From contig NZ_BLPG01000001.1 in assembly GCF_011764445.1 (NCBI RefSeq), positions 7,705,001-7,769,000 of the forward strand: 64,000 nt of DNA, written 5' to 3'. The notes under the pieces were generated by a model. The model was not told the DNA's origin and ran no database searches. It was given only the letters and a program-made list of their open reading frames with translations. The position numbers were made by a program, and so were the translations under genes. Source of the stretch: Phytohabitans rumicis. GTDB taxonomy: Bacteria > Actinomycetota > Actinomycetes > Mycobacteriales > Micromonosporaceae. This document shows positions 26,095 to 35,017 of this stretch, piece by piece; positions within the stretch are counted from its first letter, which is position 1, and each line of letters opens with the position of its first letter.

Positions 26095-26673
26095 ATGTCG
26101 TACCTGTCATTGGGGTTGATGGCGACGCTGTGGTGCACGTTCGCCGCGTCCGCGTGGAGCAAGCTGCGCAGCCGTGCCGCCCAGAAGGCGTTCGCGGAGT
26201 CGCTGCGCCCGCTGCCGTTCGTACCGGCTGGCCTGGTGCACCGGGCGGCGGCGGCGACCACCATGGCGGAGGCCGGCGTCGTACTCGGCCTGGGCCTGGC
26301 CGTCGTGGCCGTGGCCGGCGGGTGGTCACCGGCGCGGCCGCTCGCGACGGTGATGCTCGCCCTGACCGGCGGCCTGCTGGCGGTGTTCACCGCGGGTGTG
26401 GCGCTCGCCGTGCGCCGCGACACCGGCGCGCGGTGCGCGTGCTTCGGCGCGGCGGAGCAGCCGTTGGGCGCCCGCCACCTGGTCCGAAACGGCCTGCTGC
26501 TGGCGGCGGTCGCGGTCGCGGTGCTGGGCATCGCCGCGGCCCGGGTGCAGCCGCTCGGGCTGGCCGGCGTGGCGGTGGCGTTGCCGGCCGGGGCGGTCGG
26601 CGCGCTGGTGCTGATCCGCCTGGACGACCTGATCTATCTGTTCACGCCGCGCCCGGTCCGCGGATCACCGTAG
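26095..26673 (+). CDS. MauE/DoxX-like redox membrane protein
   Basis: A 192-residue inner-membrane protein with four or more helices and the motif ARCACFGA (near residues 112-119), the cysteine pair of the MauE family. In methylotrophs MauE works with the thioredoxin-like MauD to form the disulfides of the methylamine dehydrogenase small subunit. Here a MauD-like protein (30428) and a six-cysteine peptide (30134) lie a few kb downstream, so a matching disulfide-forming role is likely. A TACGGT -10 box 8 nt before the ATG suggests a leaderless transcript. Its stop is only 1 nt from the regulator start, so the two form an operon. Confidence 0.8.
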   Translation: MSYLSLGLMATLWCTFAASAWSKLRSRAAQKAFAESLRPLPFVPAGLVHRAAAATTMAEAGVVLGLGLAVVAVAGGWSPARPLATVMLALTGGLLAVFTAGVALAVRRDTGARCACFGAAEQPLGARHLVRNGLLLAAVAVAVLGIAAARVQPLGLAGVAVALPAGAVGALVLIRLDDLIYLFTPRPVRGSP

Positions 26674-26674
26674 C

Positions 26675-29472
26675 GTGCCCGATGTGGAGTTGCGGCTGCT
26701 CGGGCCGGTAGAAGTCCGATCCGAGACCGGCGTGCTGATCCCACTGCGGCGGCGCCAGGAACGGCTCGCGCTGGCGGTGTTGCTGTTGGAGCCCGGCCGG
26801 GCGGTCCCCGTCGACCGCCTGGTCGACCTGCTCTGGAACCAGAAGCCGCCGCCGATGGCTCGGGCGGCGCTGCAGACCGTGATGTCGCACATCCGGACCG
26901 CGCTACGGTCGGCGACCGACGGTGCCGCCGACGAGTCGGTGCGGCTGCTGGCCCGGGGCGGGGCTACCTGCTGCAGGTCCGGCCGGAGTGCGTGGACCTG
27001 CACCGGTTCAACCGCCTCGTGGACGAGGCGCGCGCCGTTCAGGATCCCTCCGCGCGCTCCGCGCGGCTGGCCTCGGCGCTTGACCTGTGGCGAGGGCCGG
27101 CGCTCGGGGACGCGGCGACGGGCGACGCGCGCGAACGGTTGTGCAGTGAGCTGGAGGAGTCGCGATTCGCGGCGATCTCCGACCGGATCGACGCGGAGCT
27201 CGACGCCGGGCGGCACGCGGACGTGGTCGCCGAACTGTCCAGCCTCACCATCGAGCACCCGTTGCGGGAACGGCTGCACGGCCAGCTGATGATGGCCCTG
27301 TACCGGTGCGGCCGGCGCGCCGACGCCCTCGATGCCTTCCGCCGAGCTCGCCAGCTGCTCGTCACCGAGCTCGGCCTGGAACCGGGTCCGCAGCTGCGCG
27401 CGCTGGAGGCGTCCATCATCGCCGACACCGCCCGGACCGAGGACCTGCTCCCCGTGGGTACGCGGGCGCGCGTCGTGCCGGCCCAACTCCCGCCCGATCT
27501 GGCCAGTTTCGCCGGTCGTTCCGAGGAACTGCGCCGACTCGACGCGCTGCTGGCCGAGAATGGCAGCGCGACCGCACCCTCGATCTGCCTGGTCACCGGG
27601 ACGGCCGGGGTGGGTAAGACGACGCTGGCGGTGCGTTGGGCGCAGCGGGCCCGCGATCGTTTTCCGGACGGCCAGATGTACCTGAACCTGCGCGGCTTCG
27701 ATCCGGTCGACCCGCCGGCCGGCCCGAGCGAAACGCTGCCGGTACTGCTGCAGACACTGCAGGTGCCCGCGGAGCGGATCCCGGCCACGCTGGAGGCCCA
27801 GGTCGCCTCCTACCGCGGCCTCTTGGCCGGCCGGCGCATGTTGATCATCTTGGACAACGTCCGCGACGCGGACCAGGTGCGGCCGTTGCTGCCCGGGGCG
27901 CCCGGTTGTGCCGTCGTGATAACCAGCCGCAACCAACTCGCCAGCTTGCTGGTCGTCGACGGTGCCCGGTTGCTGCCGCTGGACCTGCTGTCCGCGGACG
28001 AGGCCCGCGAGCTGCTGGCCCACCGTCTCGGTGCCGAACGCGTCGCCGCCGAGGCCGGCGCGGTCGACGACATCATCGCCAAGTGCGCGCGACTGCCGTT
28101 GGCGTTGGCGATCGTGGCGGCCCGCGCGGCGACGCACCCGGCGTTCGCCCTCGCCGCGCTCGTCGGTGCGTCACACGATCCGCGCGTCAGCCTGGACACC
28201 CTCGACGGTGGCGACCAGGCCACCCGGGTACGCGCCGTCTTCTCCTGGTCCTACCAATCACTGAGCCACGGCGCGGCGCGGCTCTTCCGGCTGCTCGGCC
28301 TGCACCCCGGGCCCGACATCGCGGCGCCCGCCGCGGCGAGCCTCGCCGGCACGCCGATCGGGCCGGCGCGCCTGCTGCTGGACGAACTGGCCCGAGCGCA
28401 TCTGGTCAGCGAGAACAGCCCCGGCCGGTACGGTTTCCACGACCTTCTGCGGGCGTATGCCGCGGAGCTCGCCCATACCCATGACCACGGCACCGAACGC
28501 CACGCGGCGCTGCACCGGCTGTTCGACCACTACCTGCACACCGCCCACGCGGCGCATCGACTGCTGACCCCGCATCGAGACCCGGTCGCGGTCGGCGTAC
28601 CTGTGCCGGAGGTCGCCACGGAGCCTCTCACCGACGACGTACAGGCGCTTGCCTGGTTCGTCGCTGAGCGCGCCGTCCTGGTCGCCGTCGTGGCGCAGGC
28701 CGCCAAGGCAGGCTTCGACACCCACTCCTGGCAACTGGCCTGGGCGCTCACGGAGTTCTTCGCCCGGCAGGGCCACTGGCACGAGTGGGCTGCCACGCAC
28801 CGCACCGCTCTGCAAGCCATCCATGGCCAGACCGACCACCTTGGACAGGCCCACACCCATCGGGGCCTCGCCATCGCGTACGCGCGGCTGAGCCGGCACG
28901 ACGACGCGTTCACACACTTCAACCGGGCCCTTGAGCTGTTCACCGAGCTCGACGACCGGACCAGCCAGGGCCATACCCACCTTGGGGTGGCATGGCTGTT
29001 CGACCGCCAGGGCCGCCGTCCGCAGGCACTCGATCACGCGATCCAGGCCCTCGCCCTGTACCGCGAGGCAGGCAACGCGGCAGGACAGGCGAACGCCTTG
29101 AACGCCGTCGGCTGGTACCACGCCCAACTGGGCAACTACGAACAGACTCTGGTCCACTGTGAACCGGCCATCGCGCTGCACCGGGACTCCCGCGACCGCA
29201 GAGGCGAGGCCAGCACCTGGGACAGCCTCGGGTACGCCCACCGCCATCTCGGCCACCACGAACAGGCCACCGCCTGCGGTCGAAACGCCGTGGAGCTGTA
29301 CCGCGAGATCGGCGACCGGTACAACGAAGCCGACACGCTCATCCGCCTCGGCGACACCCGGCACGCGGTGGGGGACCACCACACCGCTCGGGAGCACTGG
29401 CGCCGTGCCCTGACCATCCTGCACGAACTCGGCCACCCGGACGCCGGCGAAGCCCGAGCGAGGCTGGGCTAG
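26675..29472 (+). CDS. AfsR/SARP-type regulator with NB-ARC and TPR domains (apparent 1-nt deletion)
   Basis: About 932 residues. In order: an OmpR-like winged helix (VELRLLGPVEVRSETG, residues 4-95), the BTAD helical domain (to about 260), an NB-ARC ATPase with P-loop VTGTAGVGKTTLAV and a LLIILDNV-type Walker B equivalent, and a C-terminal run of TPRs (LGQAHTHRGLAIAYARLSRH and repeats). The architecture matches AfsR-class activators of secondary metabolism. The frame breaks at the GGGG run 26960-26963: after LLARGG the protein continues in another frame as GYLLQVRPECVDLHRFN, and one extra G restores it. GTG 26675 directly follows the mauE-like stop. It is the obvious regulator of the peptide locus downstream. 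Confidence 0.88.
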
Positions 29473-29478
29473 CCGTAC

Positions 29479-29934
29479 TCACAGGGGGCGCCCGCCGAGC
29501 CGGCGTACCGCCACGCCGAGGAGCCGAGCGGACTCGAAGAGCCCACGCTGCCGCGAGTCGACACCGTCCGGGTTGTCCCCGAAGACCACCAGCGAGCCGG
29601 CCGGCACCCGATCGACCCCCTCGACCGGGACATCATCGGGCACCGGGTCACCCGCGACCGCGACGACCCGTTTGATATTCCACCGCGGGCCAACCGGGCC
29701 ACCGGGCCCGGTACCGGCGGATGCGTCCGCGGGCGGTTCCAGGACCACGACGTCGCCCGGACGGACCTCGGTCGCCGATCGACGGCGTACCACCACCCGG
29801 TCGCCGTCGACGAGGGTCGGCGCCATGCTCACGCCCTCCACCGTGACCACGACATACCGGCCGCGGACCGAACGCACGCCCAATGCGACCGCCAACCCGA
29901 CAACGACCAGCACTCCCACCAACCACCCTGACAT
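29479..29934 (-). CDS. S26-family signal peptidase-like protein
   Basis: A 151-residue membrane protein with one N-terminal helix (WLVGVLVVVGLAVALGV). It carries the type I signal-peptidase serine box (GVSMAPTL), the lysine box (WNIKRVVAVAGDP) and a GDNPDGVDSRQ segment, so the Ser/Lys catalytic dyad is present. It is shorter than housekeeping LepB. It is convergent with the regulator (6-bp gap) and divergent from the small peptide. The peptide contains an AKA-D site after its leader, which such an enzyme could cut; this pairing is inference. Confidence 0.85.
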   Translation of the reverse strand: MSGWLVGVLVVVGLAVALGVRSVRGRYVVVTVEGVSMAPTLVDGDRVVVRRRSATEVRPGDVVVLEPPADASAGTGPGGPVGPRWNIKRVVAVAGDPVPDDVPVEGVDRVPAGSLVVFGDNPDGVDSRQRGLFESARLLGVAVRRLGGRPL

Positions 29935-29956
29935 CGCAGCGATCCTAGGGCGACGT

Positions 29957-30017
29957 GTTGATCAGGGTGTGGCTCGGGCGTGTTGCGGTGTGTCGGGGGA
30001 GCCAGTCCCTGATCAAC
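29957..30017. repeat. Long hairpin upstream of the peptide gene
   Basis: GTTGATCAGGGTGTGGCTC (29957-29975) pairs with GAGCCAGTCCCTGATCAAC (29999-30017): 19-bp arms with two adjacent mismatches and a 23-nt loop. It lies between the S26-like gene and the peptide, about 117 bp before the peptide ATG. It could be a regulatory RNA structure, a terminator for the minus-strand side or a dispersed palindromic element. Confidence 0.8.
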
Positions 30018-30133
30018 GCGATCTTGGAGGTTTGGCTCGCGGACCTGGGGCTCTCCTCGGTCAACCGTTTGACAAGGATTTGCCAAGTCGAGGGTGCCAA
30101 GCTCCGGTCCGATCTACACGGAGGAGGACCTCA

Positions 30134-30322
30134 ATGACAGATAGCTTGCTTCGGTTCGCTGACCGGATGTTGGAGCGGCTGGTGCCGAAGGCCACCGCGA
30201 AGGCCGACTCCACCTACTGGGTCACCTGCTACTGCTCGGGTGGCACCAAGTGGATCAAGCGGTGTCACAACATCAACGGCACGACGAGTTGTGAGCCGTG
30301 CATCCTGGGCGGCGGCTGCTGA
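30134..30322 (+). CDS. Six-cysteine small peptide, candidate exported disulfide-rich precursor
   Basis: A 62-residue peptide with a very strong ribosome site (GGAGGAGG, 6 nt before the ATG). Residues 1-24 are an amphipathic, positively charged helix ending in PKATAKA with no hydrophobic core, so it is not a standard Sec signal. Residues 25-62 form a compact core: cysteines at 32, 34, 44, 53, 56 and 62 (three possible disulfides), aromatic residues YW at 28-29 and a Gly-rich C-terminal end (LGGGC). The CYCSGG segment recalls the CDCSGG stretch of the methylamine dehydrogenase small subunit. The next genes encode a MauD-like thioredoxin and an ABC exporter. I do not recognise the family; function is unknown. 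Confidence 0.85.
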   Translation: MTDSLLRFADRMLERLVPKATAKADSTYWVTCYCSGGTKWIKRCHNINGTTSCEPCILGGGC

Positions 30323-30335
30323 GCTGACGCTCTGC

Positions 30336-30388
30336 CCCGGGTCGGGTGGCTGACCGGCGCGCCCCCCGCGCAGGCCACCCGACCCGGG
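30336..30388 (+). terminator. Strong hairpin between the peptide and export genes
   Basis: CCCGGGTCGGGTGGC (30336-30350) pairs perfectly with GCCACCCGACCCGGG (30374-30388), a 15-bp stem with a 23-nt loop and no U-tract. It begins 13 bp after the peptide stop and ends 39 bp before the thioredoxin gene. Such a partial terminator would make peptide mRNA abundant and let only some transcripts continue into the folding and export genes. It could also protect the 3' end of the peptide mRNA. Confidence 0.8.
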
Positions 30389-30427
30389 CGTGCCTCCGCC
30401 GCTCGCCCCGACACAGTTGAGGTACCC

Positions 30428-30943
30428 ATGATGGCTTTTCTGGCCGCGGCCGTGGTGCTGCTCGCCGCGATCTGTCTGCTCAACCTGCTGCTCATCTTCG
30501 CGGTGCTGCGCCGGCTGCGGGAGCACACCGACGAACTGGACCGGCTGCGGTCGCGACCGGCCGATCCGGCGGCCGAGGAGGCGGGCGCGCTGATCGGGCG
30601 TAGCCTGTCCGACCTGGTGACCGCGACCGGCGACCGGCCCGAGCTGGTGGGCTTCTTCGACGCGGGTTGTTCGTCCTGCCACGAGCTGGCGCCGGACTTC
30701 GCGGTCGCCTCCCGGCGGGCTCCGAGCGTCGCGGTCGTCACCGGCACGGGGCAAGGGGTCGACGAGTTGGTCGCCCTGCTGGCGGGCGGTCCGACCGTGC
30801 TGCTGGGCAAGCGGGCCACCGACGTGTCGGCCAGCGTGGGCATCCGGGCGTACCCCACCTTCGTGCGGGTCGACGCCGAAGGCACCGTACTGCACGCGCA
30901 ACTGACCACAGTGGATGGCCTGATGGCGACGGCGCCGGCGTGA
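30428..30943 (+). CDS. MauD/TlpA-like membrane-anchored thioredoxin
   Basis: A 171-residue protein with one N-terminal helix (MAFLAAAVVLLAAICLLNLL), a coiled-coil-like charged segment, and an extracytoplasmic thioredoxin fold with the active-site motif GCSSCHE (Cys81 and Cys84) and the cis-proline region AYPTFVRVD. This layout is that of MauD and TlpA proteins, which make or reshuffle disulfides outside the membrane. A GAGG ribosome site precedes the first ATG. The stop overlaps the ABC exporter start by 4 nt (GTGA). Proposed client: the six-cysteine peptide just upstream. Confidence 0.87.
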   Translation: MMAFLAAAVVLLAAICLLNLLLIFAVLRRLREHTDELDRLRSRPADPAAEEAGALIGRSLSDLVTATGDRPELVGFFDAGCSSCHELAPDFAVASRRAPSVAVVTGTGQGVDELVALLAGGPTVLLGKRATDVSASVGIRAYPTFVRVDAEGTVLHAQLTTVDGLMATAPA

Positions 30944-32784
30944 CACCGCCGGTCGGCCCGCCGTCACCCGACGCGCGGCGGCTGATCCGGCACGCCGGGA
31001 CGGCATGGTGGCTCTGCTGGTGCGCCGGGCGCGGCCAGACCGTTGGACACCTGGTGGTCGCCGGCCTGGCCGGTCTCCTGCCAGCCGGCACGACCTGGTT
31101 GACGAAGCTGCTCGTGGACGGGCTCACCGCCGGACGGTCCGGGGCCGTGCTGGGCTGGGCGGCCGGGCTGGCCGCGATCGGGCTGGCCGTCGCCGCGCTG
31201 CCGCACCTGACCGGCTATCTGCACGCCGAACTGAGCCGCCGGCTCGACCGGCTGATGCAGGACGAGCTGTACACGGCGGTCAACCGGTTCCAGGGTCTGT
31301 CGCGGTTCGAGAACCCGCACTTCCTCGACCAGCTCCGGATGGCCACGCAGGCGACGGGCGGCTCGCTGGGACCGGTGACGACCGGGTTGTTCGACAGCGT
31401 ACGCAACGTCATCACGCTGGTGAGCCTGCTGGCGACGCTGTCCGTCCTGAGCCCGGTGATGGCGGCCGTGGTCACCGCGGCGGCGGTGCCGGTGTTGATC
31501 GCCCGGGTGAGACTGTCCAAGCGGCGGGTGACGGTGCTCGCCGGGCTCTCCGCGGCCGGGCGGCGGCAGCTCTTCTACTCCTCGCTCATCACCGATGTCC
31601 AGGCCGCCAAGGAGATCCGCCTCTTCGGGCTGGGCGACTTCCTCCGGCAGCGGCTGCTCGGGCAGCTGGACATCATCCAAGCCGGCGAGCGCCGGCTCGA
31701 TCGCCGGGAGGCCCTGACCCAGGCGCTCCTCGCACTCTTCTCGGCGGGGGTCGCCGGCCTCGGGCTCGTCTGGGCGGCCCGATCCGCCACGGCGGGCCAC
31801 CTGAGCGTGGGTGACGTGATGGCCTTCGTCGCCGCCGTGGCCGGCGCACAGGCTGCCCTGGTTGGGCTGGTCGACAACCTGGCCACCGCACACCAGGCCC
31901 TGCTGCTGTTCGGCTATCACGCGGCGGTGACGGCGCTGCCGGACGACCTCCCGCCGCCTCGGGCGGCGGCCCTGGCACCCCTGCGCCGCGGGATCGAGCT
32001 ACGCGACGTGTGGTTCCGCTACGACGAGAGCCTTCCGTGGGTGCTGCGCGGGGTCGATCTGACCATCCCGTACGGCCGATCGGTCGCGCTGGTCGGGCTC
32101 AACGGCGCCGGCAAGAGCACCCTTGTCAAGCTGTTGTGCCGGTTCTACGACCCGACCCGTGGAGTGATCTTGTGGGACGGCGTGGACATCCGGCACGTCC
32201 CCGTCGGCGAGCTCCGCCGCCGGATGGGCGTCCTCTTCCAGGACTTCATGAGCTACGACCTGACGGCGGCCGAGAACGTCGGGATCGGTGAACTGGACGC
32301 GCTGCAGGACCGCTCCCGGATCACCACCGCCGCTCGGATGGCCCACGCCGACACCATCGTCGAGGCCCTGCCGCGCGGGTACGACACGCTGCTGAGCCGG
32401 ATCTTCTTCGGCCAACCGGACGAGGACGATCCGGCGGCGGGAGTAACCCTGTCCGGCGGGCAGTGGCAGCGGCTGGCCCTGGCCCGCACGCTCCTGCGCG
32501 ACGGCCGTGACCTGCTCATCCTCGACGAACCCAGCTCCGGCCTGGACGCGCAGGCCGAACATCGGGTACACCGCCGGCTGCAGGAGCACCGGGCGGGGCG
32601 TACCAGCCTGCTGATCTCGCACCGGCTCGGGGCGGTCCGGGACGCCGACCTGATCGTGGTCCTGGGCGGCGGGCTGATCCTCGAACAGGGCACGCACGAC
32701 GAGCTGATCGCCGCCGGTGGCGAGTACGCCCAACTGTTCACCGTCCAGGCCAGCGGCTACCGGGTCCACCCCGTACCCCTGTGA
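30940..32784 (+). CDS. ABC exporter, fused membrane and ATPase domains
   Basis: A 614-residue half-transporter with an exporter-type six-helix membrane domain (about 1-330) and an ATPase domain with Walker A GLNGAGKST, signature LSGGQWQRLALART, Walker B LLILDEPSSGLD and switch histidine (LLISHRLG). No N-terminal C39 peptidase domain is present, so leader removal, if any, needs another protease. A homodimer is expected. The membrane part resembles ABC exporters next to RiPP and lanthipeptide genes. GTG 30940 overlaps the thioredoxin stop. It likely exports the peptide encoded at 30134. Confidence 0.88.
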   Translation: MTPPVGPPSPDARRLIRHAGTAWWLCWCAGRGQTVGHLVVAGLAGLLPAGTTWLTKLLVDGLTAGRSGAVLGWAAGLAAIGLAVAALPHLTGYLHAELSRRLDRLMQDELYTAVNRFQGLSRFENPHFLDQLRMATQATGGSLGPVTTGLFDSVRNVITLVSLLATLSVLSPVMAAVVTAAAVPVLIARVRLSKRRVTVLAGLSAAGRRQLFYSSLITDVQAAKEIRLFGLGDFLRQRLLGQLDIIQAGERRLDRREALTQALLALFSAGVAGLGLVWAARSATAGHLSVGDVMAFVAAVAGAQAALVGLVDNLATAHQALLLFGYHAAVTALPDDLPPPRAAALAPLRRGIELRDVWFRYDESLPWVLRGVDLTIPYGRSVALVGLNGAGKSTLVKLLCRFYDPTRGVILWDGVDIRHVPVGELRRRMGVLFQDFMSYDLTAAENVGIGELDALQDRSRITTAARMAHADTIVEALPRGYDTLLSRIFFGQPDEDDPAAGVTLSGGQWQRLALARTLLRDGRDLLILDEPSSGLDAQAEHRVHRRLQEHRAGRTSLLISHRLGAVRDADLIVVLGGGLILEQGTHDELIAAGGEYAQLFTVQASGYRVHPVPL

Positions 32785-32797
32785 TATCCCTGATGCC

Positions 32798-33541
32798 GTG
32801 GAGTTCTCCGCGTTGGCCGCCGCGAGGGATCTGGAGCGTCGCTGGGGGCTGACCCTGGTCTCGTTCGCGCGGAGCGGGTCGGCTGCCCCGCTGCTGCGGC
32901 TTCAGCGGCTCGTGCAGAAGGTGCTGGACCGTCACCTGGTCGTCGGGTCGGACGAGCCGTTGGTCGAGTTCTACGACATCGAACAGCTGCACTGCACGCA
33001 CCTGACGCTGACCCGTAGCAGCGCCTGGGGACCCGTCCGCCTCGCCGACTTCGTGAAGCCAGGAATTGAAACGCAGCGATTGTGCGACATCCTGGCGCGC
33101 GAGACGGAGGGACTCGGCACCATCACGGTCAGGCTTGACCGGTTGGATCTGTCCGACAATGGGTTCCAGCTGCTCGGTAGCTGCGCCGACGACGATTCGA
33201 CGGGACGAAGGTCCGGGTTGCTGGACCGCCTGAACACGCGGCTTCCCCGTTATTTCAATCTGGGTCGGCGGGCGTGGGATACCGATCCGGCTCGGCACGG
33301 GTTCGTGCACATGCGCTTGGGCTTCATGAAGCGTCCTTGCCGCGACTACGACTCGCTCGTTGACGATGTGGCGAGGCTATTCGTCGATCCGATCACGCTG
33401 ACTTTCGCCGACGTCACGCTGGTTCATCACCGCTACCGGTCGCTCCGTGCACCACATGCCGGATCGTTGCGGTTCCCGCTGAACGGCCGGGTGAGGAGCG
33501 ACCGTGTGGCTCCGTCGTTCGGGCACCTCAACCTGATGTAG
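32798..33541 (+). CDS. Possible 2H phosphoesterase-like protein
   Basis: A 247-residue soluble protein. It has two histidine strand motifs, HLTLTR (near residue 68) and HMRLGF (near 170), spaced as in the 2H phosphoesterase superfamily (2'-5' RNA ligase-like), but the second lacks the usual Thr/Ser two residues on, so the assignment is tentative. The start is GTG 32798 with a TATCCC-like -10 nearby and no ribosome site; it sits 13 bp after the exporter. Codon use looks slightly less GC-extreme than its neighbours. It may not belong to the peptide locus. Confidence 0.65.
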   Translation: MEFSALAAARDLERRWGLTLVSFARSGSAAPLLRLQRLVQKVLDRHLVVGSDEPLVEFYDIEQLHCTHLTLTRSSAWGPVRLADFVKPGIETQRLCDILARETEGLGTITVRLDRLDLSDNGFQLLGSCADDDSTGRRSGLLDRLNTRLPRYFNLGRRAWDTDPARHGFVHMRLGFMKRPCRDYDSLVDDVARLFVDPITLTFADVTLVHHRYRSLRAPHAGSLRFPLNGRVRSDRVAPSFGHLNLM

Positions 33542-33577
33542 CCTTTTGCGCCGTACCCCGAAAGGCAGGGAGGCGTG

Positions 33578-34951
33578 ATGGGCGACCGGCTGATCTTTCA
33601 GCTCGGCACCAACAACTGGCAACGCGGTGGCGAGTTCGCTCCGGGATCGGGAATCCTGCACGAGGCGCACCACCACGCGTACAACGCGCTGCCCGGCTTG
33701 CGGTGTTACTCGATGTATCCCTCGCGGCGGCAGCGGTTCCAGGAAGAGTACGTGCGGGTCTTCGCGCTCGACCATGACATCCCGATCTGCGAATCCATCT
33801 CTCCGGTCAGCAACTATCGCTGGCACGGCATGAGCGAGGCGGAGGTCGCCGCGTACCGCAAGCGGCTGACCGACGAGGTCGCGAGCTGGATGGACGAGAT
33901 CGAGGAGACGACCGGCGACCGGTTTGAGCTCGCGATCGCCCACCACGCCTTCATGAATACGGTGGTGATGCGCGACGTGATCCGGCGCCGCGCCGAGGCG
34001 GGCCGGGGCACGATGCCTCTGCTCTGCTTCACGCACGGCACCGAGCTGAAGATGTACGCCAACGAGCAGCGCGGTGATCGACCCGACGAGTTCCCGTCGC
34101 GTTTCCTGCCGTTCATGCGGGACGAGAAGATCTTCGACTACGCCGACCCGGCCCACGGCGTCGACGTGGTGGCGACGATCTCGGCCGAGCAGGTCGAGGC
34201 GTTTCTCGCGGTGTTCCCGGAGTTCCCGCGCGACCGCGTGGTGCTCTCGCCGAACGGCTACAACCAGGACATCTTCCGCAGGCTGACCGAGCCGACCGAC
34301 GTGTACGCCGATCGCGCGAACGTGCTGTCCGGCTTCCTGACCCAGCCGCCCGAGGGCAGTGACCGGAAGCCCGAACCGGTGGCGCCGCCGGACGGGTTCG
34401 ACGCGGTGGTGGCGTTCTGCGGCAAGTTCGCCGACTGGAAGCGGCTCGACGCCCTGCTCCGCGCCGCGGCCATCTACGAGCAGCACGAGCTGCGGATCCT
34501 CACCCTGGTGATCGGCTCCGGACCGGTCGAGGCGCAAGTCCAGATGCACGACCTCGCCGCCGACCTCGGCCTGCGGCGGACCTACTTCGTCGGCCCGCGG
34601 CCGCAGGACGAGCTCGCGCTGCTGTTCAACTGCGCCGATATCGGCTGCTTCCCGTCCTATCGCGAGCCCTTCGGCCTGGTGTTCATCGAATGCATGGCCT
34701 GCGGCACGCCCGTGATCGGCGCCGACTCCGGCGGGCCGCGCGACTTCGTGACCCCCGAGGTCGGCGTGCTGGTGCCGGAGACCGACGATCGGCAGGAGCT
34801 CGCGGCGTCGCTCGCCGCCGCGGTGATCCGTTCTCTCGACGAGGGCTGGAAGGGCGCCAAGGGCCCAGCCGCCGAGGCGTACGCCACGGAGAACTTCAGC
34901 CTGGTGAGCCAGGTGTCGAAGCTGCTCGAGGATGTCGACCGCCTGACATAG
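33578..34951 (+). CDS. GT4-family glycosyltransferase
   Basis: A 457-residue enzyme with two Rossmann-like domains. The C-terminal donor-binding half has VAFCGKFADWKRLDALLRAA, LVIGSGPV and the GT4 signature PSYREPFGLVFIECMACGTP with the EX7E-type glutamates, which hold the nucleotide-sugar. The N-terminal half has an unusual HEAHHHAYNALPGLRCYSMY segment and LLCFTHGTELKMYANEQ. ATG 33578 is preferred because AGGGAGG lies 5 nt upstream. Acceptor and sugar are unknown. It stands alone between the 2H-like gene and the GH3 gene. Confidence 0.88.
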   Translation: MGDRLIFQLGTNNWQRGGEFAPGSGILHEAHHHAYNALPGLRCYSMYPSRRQRFQEEYVRVFALDHDIPICESISPVSNYRWHGMSEAEVAAYRKRLTDEVASWMDEIEETTGDRFELAIAHHAFMNTVVMRDVIRRRAEAGRGTMPLLCFTHGTELKMYANEQRGDRPDEFPSRFLPFMRDEKIFDYADPAHGVDVVATISAEQVEAFLAVFPEFPRDRVVLSPNGYNQDIFRRLTEPTDVYADRANVLSGFLTQPPEGSDRKPEPVAPPDGFDAVVAFCGKFADWKRLDALLRAAAIYEQHELRILTLVIGSGPVEAQVQMHDLAADLGLRRTYFVGPRPQDELALLFNCADIGCFPSYREPFGLVFIECMACGTPVIGADSGGPRDFVTPEVGVLVPETDDRQELAASLAAAVIRSLDEGWKGAKGPAAEAYATENFSLVSQVSKLLEDVDRLT

Positions 34952-35017
34952 ACGTACCGATCACTATTCTCAAGGGGTATACACGACAGGTAGAGCTGTC
35001 TAGCCCCGGAGGTTGGC

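Noticed and set aside
30134-30322. Peptide as a lanthipeptide, lasso peptide or thiopeptide precursor
   Set aside because: No LanM/LanB/LanC, lasso cyclase, YcaO or radical-SAM gene lies within the locus; the neighbours are disulfide-forming and export genes.
26095-30943. A methylamine dehydrogenase (mau) operon
   Set aside because: Only MauE- and MauD-like proteins occur. No large or small subunit, amicyanin or MauG is present, and the small peptide is far shorter than MauA.
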